64,000 nt of DNA, taken from Chamaea fasciata (lineage: Eukaryota; Chordata; Aves; Passeriformes; Sylviidae). The stretch is from NCBI GenBank assembly GCA_029207755.1, contig JARCOQ010000062.1, positions 310,001-374,000 on the forward strand. The letters are read 5' to 3'. The notes below the pieces were generated by a model that was not told the origin of the DNA, made no database searches, and was given only the letters and a program-made list of their open reading frames with translations. The number at the start of each line of letters is the position of its first letter. Position 1 is the stretch's first letter. Shown here piece after piece: positions 10,517 to 21,208 of this stretch. The translations under genes and the position numbers were made by a program.

Positions 10517-11260
10517 TGACTTACTAAAATATGGATATTGATCTACTATCGATACCCAACTGTGACAGACAGAAGACTCTCTAACAGTTTAGAGTTAGAA
10601 AGGGTATGCTCAATGCAACGCCAGGCAGTTGTGTGCGATCACTCCCTAAAATGCACTGCCAAGTTACAAATTCAAATACTAATACATATTTATAGCACTA
10701 ATACTAATACATATTATACTAATACTAATATATATTTATTTAGTATCCAAAATACTAATACATATTTATAGCACTAAAACCTTCCATTCTCTGCTTCATA
10801 TTATAATTAGCTAAAAAGCTATTAAGCATGTGTAGTTTGTTCTTTGAATTGGGTCAGTGGTCCTTTATATGGGGAGGGGGCGTAAAAAAAGGAAGTAAGT
10901 GGAGTCTTCCTCATTGTAAACTTTCAACCTTTTCAATGGATATCAAGATAAATGATAACTGGTCAAACTCCTGTTTCCTTTCTCCGTGACTGTTGAATGG
11001 GTTTTAGGATGCTCGAGGATTTACAATTGTCTGTGTTCCTAAATCTATTTATCAGTTTCTTCTGTTTCTCATTATAAACACAGCTAAACAAACACAAAAA
11101 TGACAAGCAATTAGTTATTTAGATCCAGGATCGTTATCCTTGATCGGAATCCTTTCATCTAACCATTAACTTCTAATTCTTTCCAGCACAGCTTATCTAT
11201 CTACCTACTTTAACTAATTCTGGCAAAGCTTATCTTTAGCTAAAACATTAACTTTTCTCA
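10517..11260 (-). mobile_element. AT-rich LTR-like sequence, inverted partner of 14,562-15,290
   Basis: Its reverse complement aligns, diverged, with about 14,570-15,290. Shared blocks include the CTAACAGTTTAGAGTTAG palindrome (10,580-10,600), a CCTTTTATA/CAAGGGGAGGGGGC block, ACCTTTTCAATG, CCTAAATCTATTTATCAG and GACAAGCAA. Arm A carries an extra run of AATACTAATACATATT units (10,676-10,765), largely absent from the arm C copy. An LTR is likely from size and the opposed AATAAA-bearing partner, but exact ends are not resolved. Confidence 0.5.
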
Positions 11261-11696
11261 AATCCTTACCTCCTTTGAAATTCATCTCTCAGCTCTCCCT
11301 TGATTTCCCCGTGGTCTGTTGCAATTCATTGGGAGATCTTTTTTCCTAGAATTACGGAGAAATATTTCAAAGGGCTTCTAATAAACGCACATTCCTATTT
11401 TCAAGGGTGTATTTTTCTCTTGAGAGCAGAGGTGATTGCAGCATTCAGTGACTCATATTGACCCAGGGACTCTCCTAAGCAGGCAGGTCTGGCCTGCTCA
11501 GAGAAGCTGTGCCTTGAGCTCTGACCCAGTGGACAACCTTGCTCCACATTCCCCAACTCCATCCTGCCTCTCCTCGCTCACGTGGGACCTGCTTTGCTCG
11601 GAGAACTGGGTGCACTCAGGCAACGAGGGGTTTCCTTTCTTTTAGTTTAGCAATCTAAAACCCCTGAGCTTCCCCATGGAAAACAGACAATCTCCT

Positions 11697-12313
11697 TGTA
11701 ATAGATACATAGTATTAAATTCGTGGATTAAAACTGTGTGTATTAAAACTTTGCAGTGGAATGTAAAAAACCCCTGAATTCCTGGAAAGAGTTCCAGGGC
11801 ATCTCTTCGCATACCACAGTCTTTTCACAGTCCAAAGGTGTTACCTCGACATCTGCCAGAGAGGTAACCGGGAAACGGCCCATTAAGCATGGGCTGACCA
11901 CATCTTCACAGCTCATCAGGAGATCTGATACCAATCTGGGCAGAAACCTTCTGACAGAAGATTCGGAGACTTTTCATTCAGACGTCTTCTCAATTTCTCA
12001 GGAAACTCTTTCAGATATCCCTTGCGGACACCAGACATTTCAATGATTATGTTATGTACATGATGTCATGTTCTTCGGGTTCTTTGTTACCGTCTTGTTT
12101 TCGCCTCAGGGTAGAAAAATGGTATAAAACACCTCCCCTGAGACCCCGAATTTGTGGGCAGTACTCCGGAGAAGCACCCTTTGCTGCTCCCGGGTTGTCC
12201 ACCCAACATTCGATCGATGTTGTCCTGATTTATCGTGGCGTTTCCCGAAATTGCTTTTCAAATTTGTTAAATAAATCTTTGATTTTGGAAATTGGCTCTG
12301 ATCATTTATAACA
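11697..12313 (+). mobile_element. Solo LTR, 617 bp, with 4-bp target duplication
   Basis: It begins TGTAATAG and ends TTTATAACA, so it has TG...CA ends. TCCT flanks it on both sides (11,693-11,696 and 12,314-12,317), and the uninterrupted repeat relative at 3,800-4,270 lacks the insert. A TATAAAA box is at 12,123-12,129 and AATAAA at 12,270-12,275. No internal retroviral sequence remains, so it is a solo LTR from recombination. Several of its open frames are incidental. The copy at 59,885-60,501 shares both ends and the flanking TCCT, so insertion came before the A-C duplication. Confidence 0.88.
12123..12129 (+). promoter_or_regulatory. LTR TATA box
   Basis: TATAAAA lies 147 bases before the LTR's AATAAA, the usual order inside a retroviral LTR. 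Activity is unknown. Confidence 0.6.
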
Positions 12314-12432
12314 TCCTCAGGTGTGTGCCAAGCCCAAGGTGCCACCAAGGAAGTTCCCCTTTCCCAAGGCAGAACCATGCAAGGAATGTTTTAGACGCAC
12401 AGGAAGTTCTAAAATAAACACAAATCCAGAGC

Positions 12433-12916
12433 CTGGGCTCTCTCACTGTTCCCGGCTCCTGCACAGTCCCTCTCTCAGTCCCTTGGCCCCCCGGAATCCC
12501 CTCTGGGGCTCAGAGAACAGCCGGCAATGGAAGCTTGCCCTGAAAAGGCACCATTGTGGTGCTCCCCAGCCAGGCCAGAAATGGAACTTTGTTCCTTTAG
12601 CCTGGGTGCAGAGACCCCCCGGGGCCTTTTCTGCACAGAGTTCCAGCCCCCAGCGTTTGCTGAAGGCGCTCTCTGCACATGTCACACTGCCAGGGCCCTG
12701 TCCTTGCTGTCACCTGCTGTGGCTGGGCCCAAAGAGAGCTCCTGCGCTTGCATTTCCAGCTGCCGTGCAACCAAAGCTGAGGGATCTGGAGCTGCCTGAA
12801 TGCAAAAACTGAGATACGAGCTTCTCTCGAAGGGGAAATCTCCCCCTCCTGTGCTAACCCATGGCAATGCTGGCAAATGCACCAGCCACGGCCAGAATTC
12901 AGATTTCACTGCTAAA
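12433..12916. other. Non-genic stretch
   Basis: Moderately GC-rich sequence. No gene, promoter or known repeat is recognised. The last 90 bases resemble part of the tandem unit that follows. Confidence 0.45.
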
Positions 12917-13310
12917 CTTCCTTATATCCAGGGATAGTTCCCATGGGAATATTGTCAGGACAAGTCTGGCTGGCAGTGGTTTCACAAGGGTCACTTCCCA
13001 TCTGTCCCCAAAACTCTAGGGAAGGCTTTGTGCTTTCCTTCCAATGGGAAAAAAAACCCTGTCCTGCTTCTCCAGGTGCCCATGGCTGAGATTGGGATTC
13101 CACCTCCAAAACTTCCCTCTATCCAAAGCCTGCTCCTAGACAAAATCTGCCATTAATGACAAGTCTGGGTGACCTTGGCCTAGTGAGTCTCTCACCTGCC
13201 TTCCAAACCCTGGGGCTCGGTACTTTCCTTCCTACGGAAAAGAACTGTCCTTCTTGTCCAGGTGCCCATGGCCAGAACTGGGATTCCACCTCCAACATTG
13301 CCTCTTGTGA
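12917..13310. repeat. Two tandem units of about 195 bp
   Basis: Units start near 12,917 and 13,112. Each contains CTTCC(T)...TATCCA, GACAAGTCTGG, a run CCAAAC/CCCTGGG..TTTCCTTCC, and ends GTGCCCATGGC...GGGATTCCACCTCCAA. They are diverged, with a partial third unit on the left. The arm C equivalent starts at 61,105. Confidence 0.65.
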
Positions 13311-14294
13311 GAGACTGGAGGAGATTGTTGGCTGGAAACATTTCGTGCGAGGGGGAGGAAGGGGCAGAGCCAGCCTTACCCTGCCCTGAACCCCAGCACT
13401 TCTCAAAGCATTGACTTGACCCTGTAACCCAAATCCCCCAGAGCCTCTATCCCAGCCCAGCAGTGTCTGCCAATCCCTGGCACACCAAAGGCAATGCTCC
13501 ACACCCACCTCTGCAGCCCCCAGCCCAGCTCCTGAGTGACCAGATGACCCAAAGTCCCATCTGGGGGAGGGGCCCAGGAAGACCAAGGGGTATTTCAGGC
13601 TGACCACAAGGCAAGCACACACGTTGACCCTAGCTCCTCTTGGAATTTCTGTCTGAACACTGCTGGAATCCAGGAGCTGGTAGCAGGGTGTGTTCTTCTC
13701 TCTATCTCTCTCTCTATCTCTCTATATTTTATTTGTCTTTCTCTCTTTCTGTGTCTTCCTCTTCTAATTCCCTCTTCTTGCAAATTTTGCTTAACTTAAA
13801 ATTGAGCAGGCTTCCAGTTTGTGAAGTTGAATGGGCCAAGTTAACGCTTTGAGCAGTGTTTTTTTGTTGACTGAATGTCATAGTAAAGCTTTTGCTCAAG
13901 TTTCTCTGATTTTCTAAAGTTGCCAGTAAAGGCTGTTTTGTTGTTTTAAGCTTCTGAGAATCTCTTGTCGGTACTTCTCCATTGTTTCCAACTCAGAGTA
14001 CACAAACAATTGTAATTCCTTTGCAATGTCTCACGGAGAGAGTTGTTTGGGGGTTGGGGCTCAGGGCTTCTCTGTCCTGCTTGGCACAGCCCAGGCAGGG
14101 CTTTCACAGCCACATCCCACGCTCCGTTTCCCACCTGGACCCGCTGGTGCCTCTGAGTTCTGCTTGCCCAGCCCCAGGGACGCTCTCCTTGTCTGCCCAT
14201 TCCCCCACGGTCTCTGGGCAGGGGTGGCCTCAGTGGGAGCTGTGACACCCTCCCTCAGACACTTGAAAGCTGCTGCTGGGTTGGACTTCTCCAG
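13311..14294. other. Non-genic, includes CT-rich microsatellite
   Basis: About 13,697-13,760 is a (TCTCTCTA)-type run, longer here than in the arm C copy (near 61,884-61,920). A relaxed AT-rich stretch (13,780-13,980) and a GC-rich stretch follow. I see no gene. Confidence 0.55.
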
Positions 14295-14561
14295 AGGCTT
14301 GTTCAGCCTTCAGCTCTTCAGTTCAGGAATTCAGTGGCCCAGGGCTCCATCAACATTCAGAACACGTTAACAGGCCAAGCCTCGGGGAATAATTTGATTT
14401 AAGTTTTCAAATTTTTCTGGTTAATTGGACAGATTTTAGAACTGTCCTCCAAGTGAATGTATAATATTTTAAAGGACACTGAGAAAAGATTTTTATGGTC
14501 CTGTTTAGAGGTTTTATTCCCTATTAATACACTGATATGTGCAATCTCCAATTGGCATTGA
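14295..14561 (+). repeat. Diverged repeat, related to 17,985-18,385 (left part)
   Basis: It shares CTCTTCAGTTCAGGAATTC and several later blocks with 17,985-18,260 in the same orientation. Homology is interrupted here by the LTR-like element 14,562-15,249 and resumes at 15,290-15,395 against 18,270-18,385. This gives an empty-site comparison for the insertion. Confidence 0.65.
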
Positions 14562-15249
14562 ATCCAAGTGAGACATAGACTTTAAAGAATTAAGGATTTT
14601 AGAGAGGTTAAGATTTTAGTTAGAGATAAGCTTTGTAGGAATTAATTAAAGTTTGCTAAAAATTAAAAGTTTGTGGTTAGTTAAGGGAAACCAGATTTGA
14701 ATTAACTTTCCCAGGCCTCAATAACTGGTTGCTTGTCAACTTTATGTTCTGCTTAGCTGGGTTTGTAATGAAGAACAGAGAACCTGATAAATAGATTTAG
14801 GAGCACAAGACGATTACAGAAACTCCCTATTCGGAAACCCATTGAAAGTCATGCACCTGGAGAAATGGGAGTCCTACCAGAGCTCATTTGTCACATTTGC
14901 ATTGAAAAGGTAGAAAGTTCAGAGCAAGGACGACTCATCTTACTTTCTTATTTTAAGGCCCCCTCCCCTTGAAAAGGAGCACCGACCCATTTCAAAGGCC
15001 AAACTAGCATGCTTAATTGTTTTTTGGCTAGTTACCATACTAAGCTAAGAATGGGATGGGGGGGGGGGGGGCTCTGAGTACGCATTTGTGTTTTGGGTAT
15101 TCAACATCTTTGTAAATAAAAGGACTCTGTGATTGTCTGTAAATTGCGGTGTGTATTTGGGAGCCACCCCGCATGCCGCCCGCTGCTGCAACAGACATAC
15201 ACTTTCTAACTTTAAACTGTTAGAAAGTTTTTGTCCCCCTCACTTGGAT
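14562..15249 (+). mobile_element. LTR-like insert with 11-bp terminal inverted repeat
   Basis: ATCCAAGTGAG (14,562-14,572) and CTCACTTGGAT (15,239-15,249) are exact reverse complements. The related locus at 17,985-18,385 lacks the intervening sequence. Inside are an AATAAA near 15,116, a G-run (15,058-15,071) and a palindrome, TTTCTAAC-8 bases-GTTAGAAA (15,203-15,226). The palindrome recurs in the inverted partner near 10,580. LTR or another insert type is not settled. The copy at 62,737-63,427 is 691 bp. Confidence 0.55.
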
Positions 15250-16100
15250 ATCAGTATTAGCTCGATATTCATATTTTTTTAATAAATCACAAGTACCTTC
15301 TAATTCACTTTGAATAGCTATGAAAATCAAGGCCCTTCCTGACTGACAATCAATCAGACTCTGTCCCTACCCCCACCCCACCATTTCCCCCATCCAAGCC
15401 CTGGGACTCAGAGCAGCCTTGTGCAAATCTGAGCTCCTTCCACCCCAGGCTGCACCTGCAGCTTTCAGCTCCTTGGCTCCAATTCCCACCTGCTTTCCTT
15501 GGAGGAGCTGCCTGAGACACAGAGGGATGTTCATTTCTTGTCAGCACACAAACCCAGGGGAAGGCACAGCTGCGTAAAATGCAAAAGTCATTTCTCTGCT
15601 GGGTATTAACATCCACTTTCCACAGCAGACACTCTCAGACCAATGGAAAAGACCTCCTGTGCCCAGCACAGATCCCAAGGTCTCCCCAAAGCCTCCCTGC
15701 CCCGATTCTGGCCAGATTTGTTTTTTGCACACGCTGAAGACAGGAGCTCCCTCCATGCCTAGAGGAAGGAAAAGAGAACAAGTGGATGAAGAGCTCTCCT
15801 GTGCAGGGCCAAGGTGCAAGTGCCACCGGAGTGGGAACCACAACTCACCAGGTTTGTGTCCTTTGGGGCTCCGGGACTGGTGAGACTCAGAGGCACAGAA
15901 AGGTTTCTTGCCAACAAACAGAAGTTGAACACCATACAGTTTAATAAGCATCCCAGCTCTTCCCTCAGCTCTCTGTGATGTCCCAGCAGCATCTGACATG
16001 TCCACCATCCCCAAGGGCTTTCCATGCAGGAAGAGTTTTCGACAAAGACATACGAAAAGGAAATTCTGTGATAGATACAAACACACTTAAGATGTTGACT
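15250..16100. other. Shared A/C right flank, no gene seen
   Basis: This matches 63,428 to the window end at 64,000 almost base for base. An open frame of 181 codons on the minus strand (15,541-16,086) has no recognised domain and no splice or promoter context, so it is not called. Confidence 0.5.
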
Positions 16101-17984
16101 GATACGATATTCTGTGAACTTCAGAGAGATTGGGCAACTCCCTGAAGATCAAAGCATGAAACCAGTCAGTTGAGAGGCACTTGAATGACCAGAGAGTGTC
16201 TGGAGGAGGAAATCAGGGAGACTCGGGAAGGACATAGATCCAGCTGGTCTAGTAAAGAAATGTCCTTAGTCATGGCAATTGAAACAGGAGAGCTAGAAAC
16301 ACCAGAAGGAATAGGTGAAGAAAATAATAAACGGAATCTTTTTGACACAACTGGAGAAGAGCAGTATTTCTTGTTATGCCATCAGTAGAAGAATATAGTA
16401 GATCCAGGAAATTTCTGGTGGGAAAACTTTGCCATTTCCTCAACTACTCAAACGACCCAGATAATAAAAATATGCTTGTATATTATGAAATGCACAAGTA
16501 CGAAAACCTGTGCCCCTTTCCAGGCAGACATCAGCTGTGTGTGCATGAACAGGCGGTGCCACTTGTGCCCCGAGGTGCCGAGCTGGGATTGGCATCTCTC
16601 AGAGAACAGCTGTAGCGGGAGCAGCGCACCTTGCAAGGTGCATGTCCCGGAGAGCCCCAGAGGGCTCCTGTCCCATAAACATCTGCTCTGCTCCAGGCTG
16701 CAACAGGGACCAGCATGGTGCCAGGATCATCAGAGAACAGGATGAGTGCTGGAATTCAATCCCCTGCCCATCCCGCAGCAGCCCTGCCTTTCCCTCCCCA
16801 AGCCCTGGTCTCCAGCACAGCCATGGAGGCTCTTTGGGCTCTGGACTTTTCCTGCAGCCACCAAGGGCAGCTGAGCTGTGCCTTTGGCACAGTCAGCCCT
16901 GCCCAGCGCAGGCGATGCCCAGCAATTCCTCGCGTGTGCCTGGCCTTGCTGTCAGCCCCGGCAGCGGCCGCGTGGCCCCTTTGTGCCGCCCTGGGCCAGC
17001 CACGGTGCCACAGCCCCCGCGCGGGACAGGAGCACTGCGGGGGGGAACGGCCCCTGTGCCGTGGTGCCCACAGCAGCCTTGGGGCTCTGTGCCCCATGGC
17101 CTCCCTGCTGGGCAGCCTCTGCCAGCTCCTGCACAGCCCGTGGCCCCTGTGGGCCCGCACAGACAGCCCTGCCCCAGGCTCTGCCGGGCTCTGGGCCAGC
17201 AGAGAGGCCGGGCAGGGCTGGCCATGGCCAGGAACAGGCCCTGAGCCCCACGGGAGGATGGAGCTGGGCCAGAGCCAAACTGCCCCGCAAACCTGGGCTG
17301 AGCAGCCGGGGCTGGCAATGCCTGGGGACAGAGGCTGGCATGGGTGACAAATGTCCTGGCCCCTCCCTGCTCTGTCCGTGCCACCAAGGGCACAGAGCAG
17401 CCTCCTCTGTGGGGCACTTGCCTGTTTTCAATGCCTCCACAGGCGCTGGCCCTGCCCCACAAGGGCTGGCCTGAGTCCTGCCCCTGCACGCTCACACAGG
17501 CTGAGATGGACACTGATGGTTTCTGGGTCAGGCTCTCTCAGCCCAGCCCAGCTCCCTGCAAGCTCTGCCAGCTGCCCTGAGCTCTCTGCAGCACCAGGGG
17601 TCTCTCCCCAGCACAGCCCAGCCACCTCTGGCCCCACAGCTCTGCTCAGGGCAGGCGGCTCTGGGCAGGGGCCCCACGGCCTCAGCCCCTCGCAAGGGCA
17701 CAGCAGCAGCTGCAGCTCAGAGAGGACTCAGCCCCAGCCATGGGGAAGGTGCTGGCCAAGGCAGAAGAGGCTTCCTGTGTGCCCTGCTCCCCTGTCCCTG
17801 AGGTCCTGAGAGCTCTGCAGCCCCTGCTGCCATCCCATCTGCCCAGGCCAGCACAACAGCGCCAGCCTTGGGGCCCTGCAGAGCTGCTCCTGCTCCAGGC
17901 CCAGGGCCCATCCCCAAGCTGGGGCAGCCAGAAAGCTGTGCCCATTTCTGTTCATTCCTGCTCTGATGAGGATGGATCTTCAGC
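16101..17984. other. Non-genic spacer between arms A and B
   Basis: About 16,101-16,640 is AT-richer unique sequence. About 16,640-17,960 is strongly GC-rich, with several long overlapping frames on both strands. No protein domain, tRNA or other RNA gene is recognised. Confidence 0.5.
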
Positions 17985-18385
17985 CCCTTGCAGGTTGATG
18001 ATGAATTTTACTACTGCAGGGGCCTCTTCTTTCTTGAGCTCTTCAGTTCAGGAATTCAGTGAGAAAGGCTCATCAATATTTGTTCAAAACGCTCAAACAA
18101 GAAAAGCCCCTGGAAATATTTTAAGCTTTCAATTCTTTTGTGGTCAATTATAGAGATTTCAGAAGTGTATTCAAAGTGAATATAATGTATAGAAAACAAG
18201 GCAGAGAGAACTGTTTTGACCTGTTTCATGATCCTGTTTGTAGACTGATATCAGCAATGGCCAAATGATATTGACCCCCAACACATTCTAATGCAGTCTG
18301 AATAGATATGAAAAATCAAGACCCTTCATGGCTCACAATCAATCCGACTTTGTCCCATCCCCTCCCCACCATTTCCCTCATCCAG
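17985..18385 (+). repeat. Diverged copy of 14,295-15,395 lacking the LTR-like insert
   Basis: It aligns in the same orientation with 14,295-14,561 and 15,290-15,395. Shared landmarks are CTCTTCAGTTCAGGAATTC, a GTGAATATAATGTAT-like block, and the closing ACAATCAATC...CCCCACCATTTCCC block. It serves as the empty site for the 688-bp insert. Confidence 0.65.
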
Positions 18386-18399
18386 CCCCTGGCACTCCT

Positions 18400-18727
18400 A
18401 CGGATCAGGAATGGTGTGGCCAGCAGGACCAGGGCAGTGATTCTTCCCCTGTGCTCGGCACTGGTTGGGCAGCACCTCGAGTGCTGCGCCCAGTTCTGGG
18501 CCCCCCAATTTAGGAAGGGCATGGAGGGGCTGGAGCGTGTCCAGAGAAGGGCAACAAGGGTGCTGAGGGGTCTGGAGCACAAGTCCTGTGAGGAGCAGCT
18601 GAGGGGTCTGGGGCTGTTCATCCTGGAGAAGACAAGGCTCAGGGGAGACAAGGTGGTGTCAGGGCACAGGTTGGACTTGATGATGTCCAAGGTCTTTTCC
18701 AACCTTGCTGATTCCGTGATTCTCTGA
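18400..18727 (+). mobile_element. CR1 LINE 3' end
   Basis: This is a classic CR1 tail on the plus strand. Landmarks are CAGTTCTGGGCCCC, a GGGCATGGAGGGGCTGGAGCG block, GTCCAGAGAAGGGCAAC, and TTGGACTTGATGATGTCC followed by CTTTTCCAACCT. It ends GATTCCGTGATTCTCTGA. It is 5'-truncated and non-coding. Confidence 0.92.
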
Positions 18728-18769
18728 AACCAGCCTTGCAGCAGTTGCAGGATGAGGCCTGGGCCTCCT

Positions 18770-18905
18770 CTCCAGAAGGTGCAGCAGCCCAGGTCCCTCA
18801 GCTTCTCCTCACAGCCCCAGAGCCCATCCTGTCAGTCCTGCAGAGCCTCTGCAGCTCCTCCTCATGGCCCAGAACAGGGAGCCCCACAGCCAGACACACC
18901 AGCCC
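18770..18905 (-). mobile_element. CR1 fragment, minus strand
   Basis: The plus strand reads AGGTCCCTCAGCTTCTCCTC, then GCAGCTCCTCCTCATGGCCC and GGGAGCCCCACAGCC. These resemble the reverse of the CR1 3' coding/UTR region. It is diverged and short, and opposite in orientation to the adjacent CR1. Confidence 0.5.
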
Positions 18906-19230
18906 ACACGTGCCCCCCTGGCCTGTGGTGCCTCTGGCAAGGGAGCAGCACAAGGCACTGCAGGAGCCTGCAGACAATTCCTGAAGCACTTGGAGGATGA
19001 TCCTGCACCCCAAGGGATGTTCCCATGATGCCAACTCAGGAAGTGAAATGGGGAGTGGGCCCAGAGAGGAAAGGGCAACCAGGGATGGGCTGTTTGCTGG
19101 GGAGAGAGCAGGGATGGGCAATAGGGAGAAATTTGTACCAGGAAAAGAAAGCCAGGGTGAAGCAAAGGAAATGCTCAGGGCAATTTGGGGATGGCTGCCA
19201 GGCAGCGCTTGGCTCTGAGCAACAACATCT
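18906..19230. other. Unique flank of arm B, nothing recognised
   Basis: Moderate GC sequence between the CR1 piece and the arm B boundary. No gene or repeat is recognised. Confidence 0.45.
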
Positions 19231-20246
19231 GCAGTGGCACAGGAAACTCCCAGCTGATGGGAACAAACTTTCTGGCTGACTTCAGAGGCCACGACAGAAC
19301 TGAGTGGTTTTCTCTCCTGTCGCCCAGCCCTTCCTGGCCCCAGGGGCTGATGGCATTTGTGCTCCCTCAGGTTCATCTCCCCACACCAACACCATGGGGG
19401 TGCTCAGGCCTGCTCTGGGCACTGCAAACAGGGGCTCCTGAGCCAGAGCTGCCGTGTCTGTGCCTGCAAGGATGCGGCCCCCGTGTGAGCTGGGAGAGAG
19501 GCCAGGGCTGCAGAGGGGGGATGCTGTTGGCAGGTGCATGAGGACGCTCTGGGACGCTGCCCGGGGGTGTCCAGCACAGTGGGGATGGATCAGCCCCTGC
19601 TCTGCTGCTCCTTCCCGTCTCCCCCAGGGACCCTGCAGAGCCCCAGCCGTGCTGTTTGCCCCCAGCCTGCCCACGGCCACCCTGGGGCTGCTCACGGGGC
19701 TTTTCCGTGCACAGCATTGGGCCTGGGCGTGTTCTGGAGAGAGCCTGGGCAAGGAGCCTGGAGCAGCGAGGCCCTGCCCTGAGGCGTCAGCGCTGCCCCA
19801 GCGGAGCCCATGGCCTGTCCCTGCTGCAGCCCCGGCACTGCCAGCCCCAGCCCTGTGCCCGGCGCCGAGAGCACTCCGGCCCTACAGCAACACCAGGGCC
19901 AGGAGGGCAGCGGGGCAGGGCCACGGGAGCAGCGCTGCCAACACCAAGGGCTGCTGCTCCTGGGCACAGCTGCTGTGCCAGCACTGATCTGCCCCCAGCT
20001 CTCATCCAGAGAAGAGAACCAAAGGGGGATCTCTGCAGAAAACTTGCCTGCCAGATCCTTGGGTTCCTTTAAAGCCACCAGGAGTGCAGCCCCTCATTGA
20101 CACAGTCTGTGGCCACAGGGAAGGTGGAGACAAACAAAATGAGAAATGGCACAAACAGTGACACTGCTTTGTGGACAATATTACAAAAGTAAAACAAAGG
20201 AAAAGAACCTCCAAAGTAAAGCAACAAGAGGTATCAAAAATGACTT

Positions 20247-21208
20247 TTATGACAAGTGATTTTGAGAAACTGGCCAGCAGTTTAATGTTTGTGAAACCAT
20301 CCAGCCATCAGTCTTCCACACTGCAGCCTCGAGCTCCTGCTTCCTCAGGCTGCAGATGAGGGGGTTCACGGCTGGAGGCACCAGCGAGAACAGAACTGAC
20401 AGGGCCAGATCCGGGGATGGGGAGGAGATGGAGGGGGGCTTCAGGTGAGCAAACGTGACAGTGCTGAGGAACAGGGAGAGCACAGCCAGGTGATGGCGGC
20501 AGGTGGAAAAGGCTTTGTGATGTCATCCCTGCTCAGAGGGGATCCTCAGCACAGCCCTGATGATCTGCACATAGGAGAAAACAATGAACACAAAACAACG
20601 TAATCCTAAAGAGATGGGAAAACCAATGAACCCAAACTCCCTGAAGCAGTAGTTGGACTAGGAGAGCTTGAGGATCTGGTGAACCTCGTGGAAGAACTGG
20701 CCCAGCGCATTGCCATGGCACAGGGGCAGGGAAAATGTATTGGCCGTGTGCATGAGAGCATTGAGAAAGGCACTGGCCCCGGCAGCTGCTGCCATGTGGG
20801 CACAAGCTCTGCTGCCCAGGAGGGTCCCGTAGTGCAGGGGTCTGCAGATGGACACAGAGCGGTCATAGCACATGATGGTCAGGAGCAAATACTCTGCTGA
20901 CATGAAGAACAGAAAGAAAAAGAGCCGTGCAGCACCTCCCGTGTAGGAGATGGTCCTGGTGTCCCAGAGGGAATTGTGCATGGCTTTGGGGACAGTGGTG
21001 CAGGCCGCTGAGGGCCAGGTTGAGCAGGAAGAAGAACATGGGGCTGTGCAGGTGGTGGCCGCAAGCTATGGCGCTGATGACGAGGCCATTGCCCAGGAGG
21101 GCAGCCAGGGAGATGCCCAGGAAGAGGCAGAAGTGCAGGAGCTGCAGCTGCCGCGTGTCTGCCAATGCCAGCAGGAGGGAAGCGGCTGATGGAGCTGCTG
21201 TTGGACAT
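20247..21208 (-). pseudogene. Olfactory receptor pseudogene, OR14 type, arm B
   Basis: This is the arm B copy of the receptor at 8,541-9,501. It shares the early one-base insertion, the TM2-TM3 deletion frameshift, the in-frame TAG (20,658-20,660) and the TGA just after the EQG motif (near 20,523). It differs by keeping the last frame open through the KPPSISSPS to C-terminal block (20,247-20,483), which is frameshifted in both other arms. The DRY-region degradation (CYDRSVSIC) is the same. It cannot encode a full receptor. Confidence 0.9.

Larger units (their letters stand above)
11338..12432 (+). repeat. Dispersed repeat split by an LTR insertion
   Basis: This is the diverged, inverted relative of 3,800-4,270. 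The match runs 11,338-11,696 and resumes at 12,314-12,432; the intervening 617 bp are a solo LTR. The insertion is therefore younger than the divergence of the two repeat copies. The same arrangement is at 59,526-60,620. Confidence 0.75.

Noticed and set aside
15541..16086. 181-codon minus-strand frame in the A/C right flank
   Set aside because: No domain, promoter or splice context; the arm C counterpart is cut by the window edge, so conservation cannot be judged.
16642..17513. Several overlapping frames of about 200 codons on both strands
   Set aside because: High GC content explains their length; nothing in the predicted proteins is recognisable.
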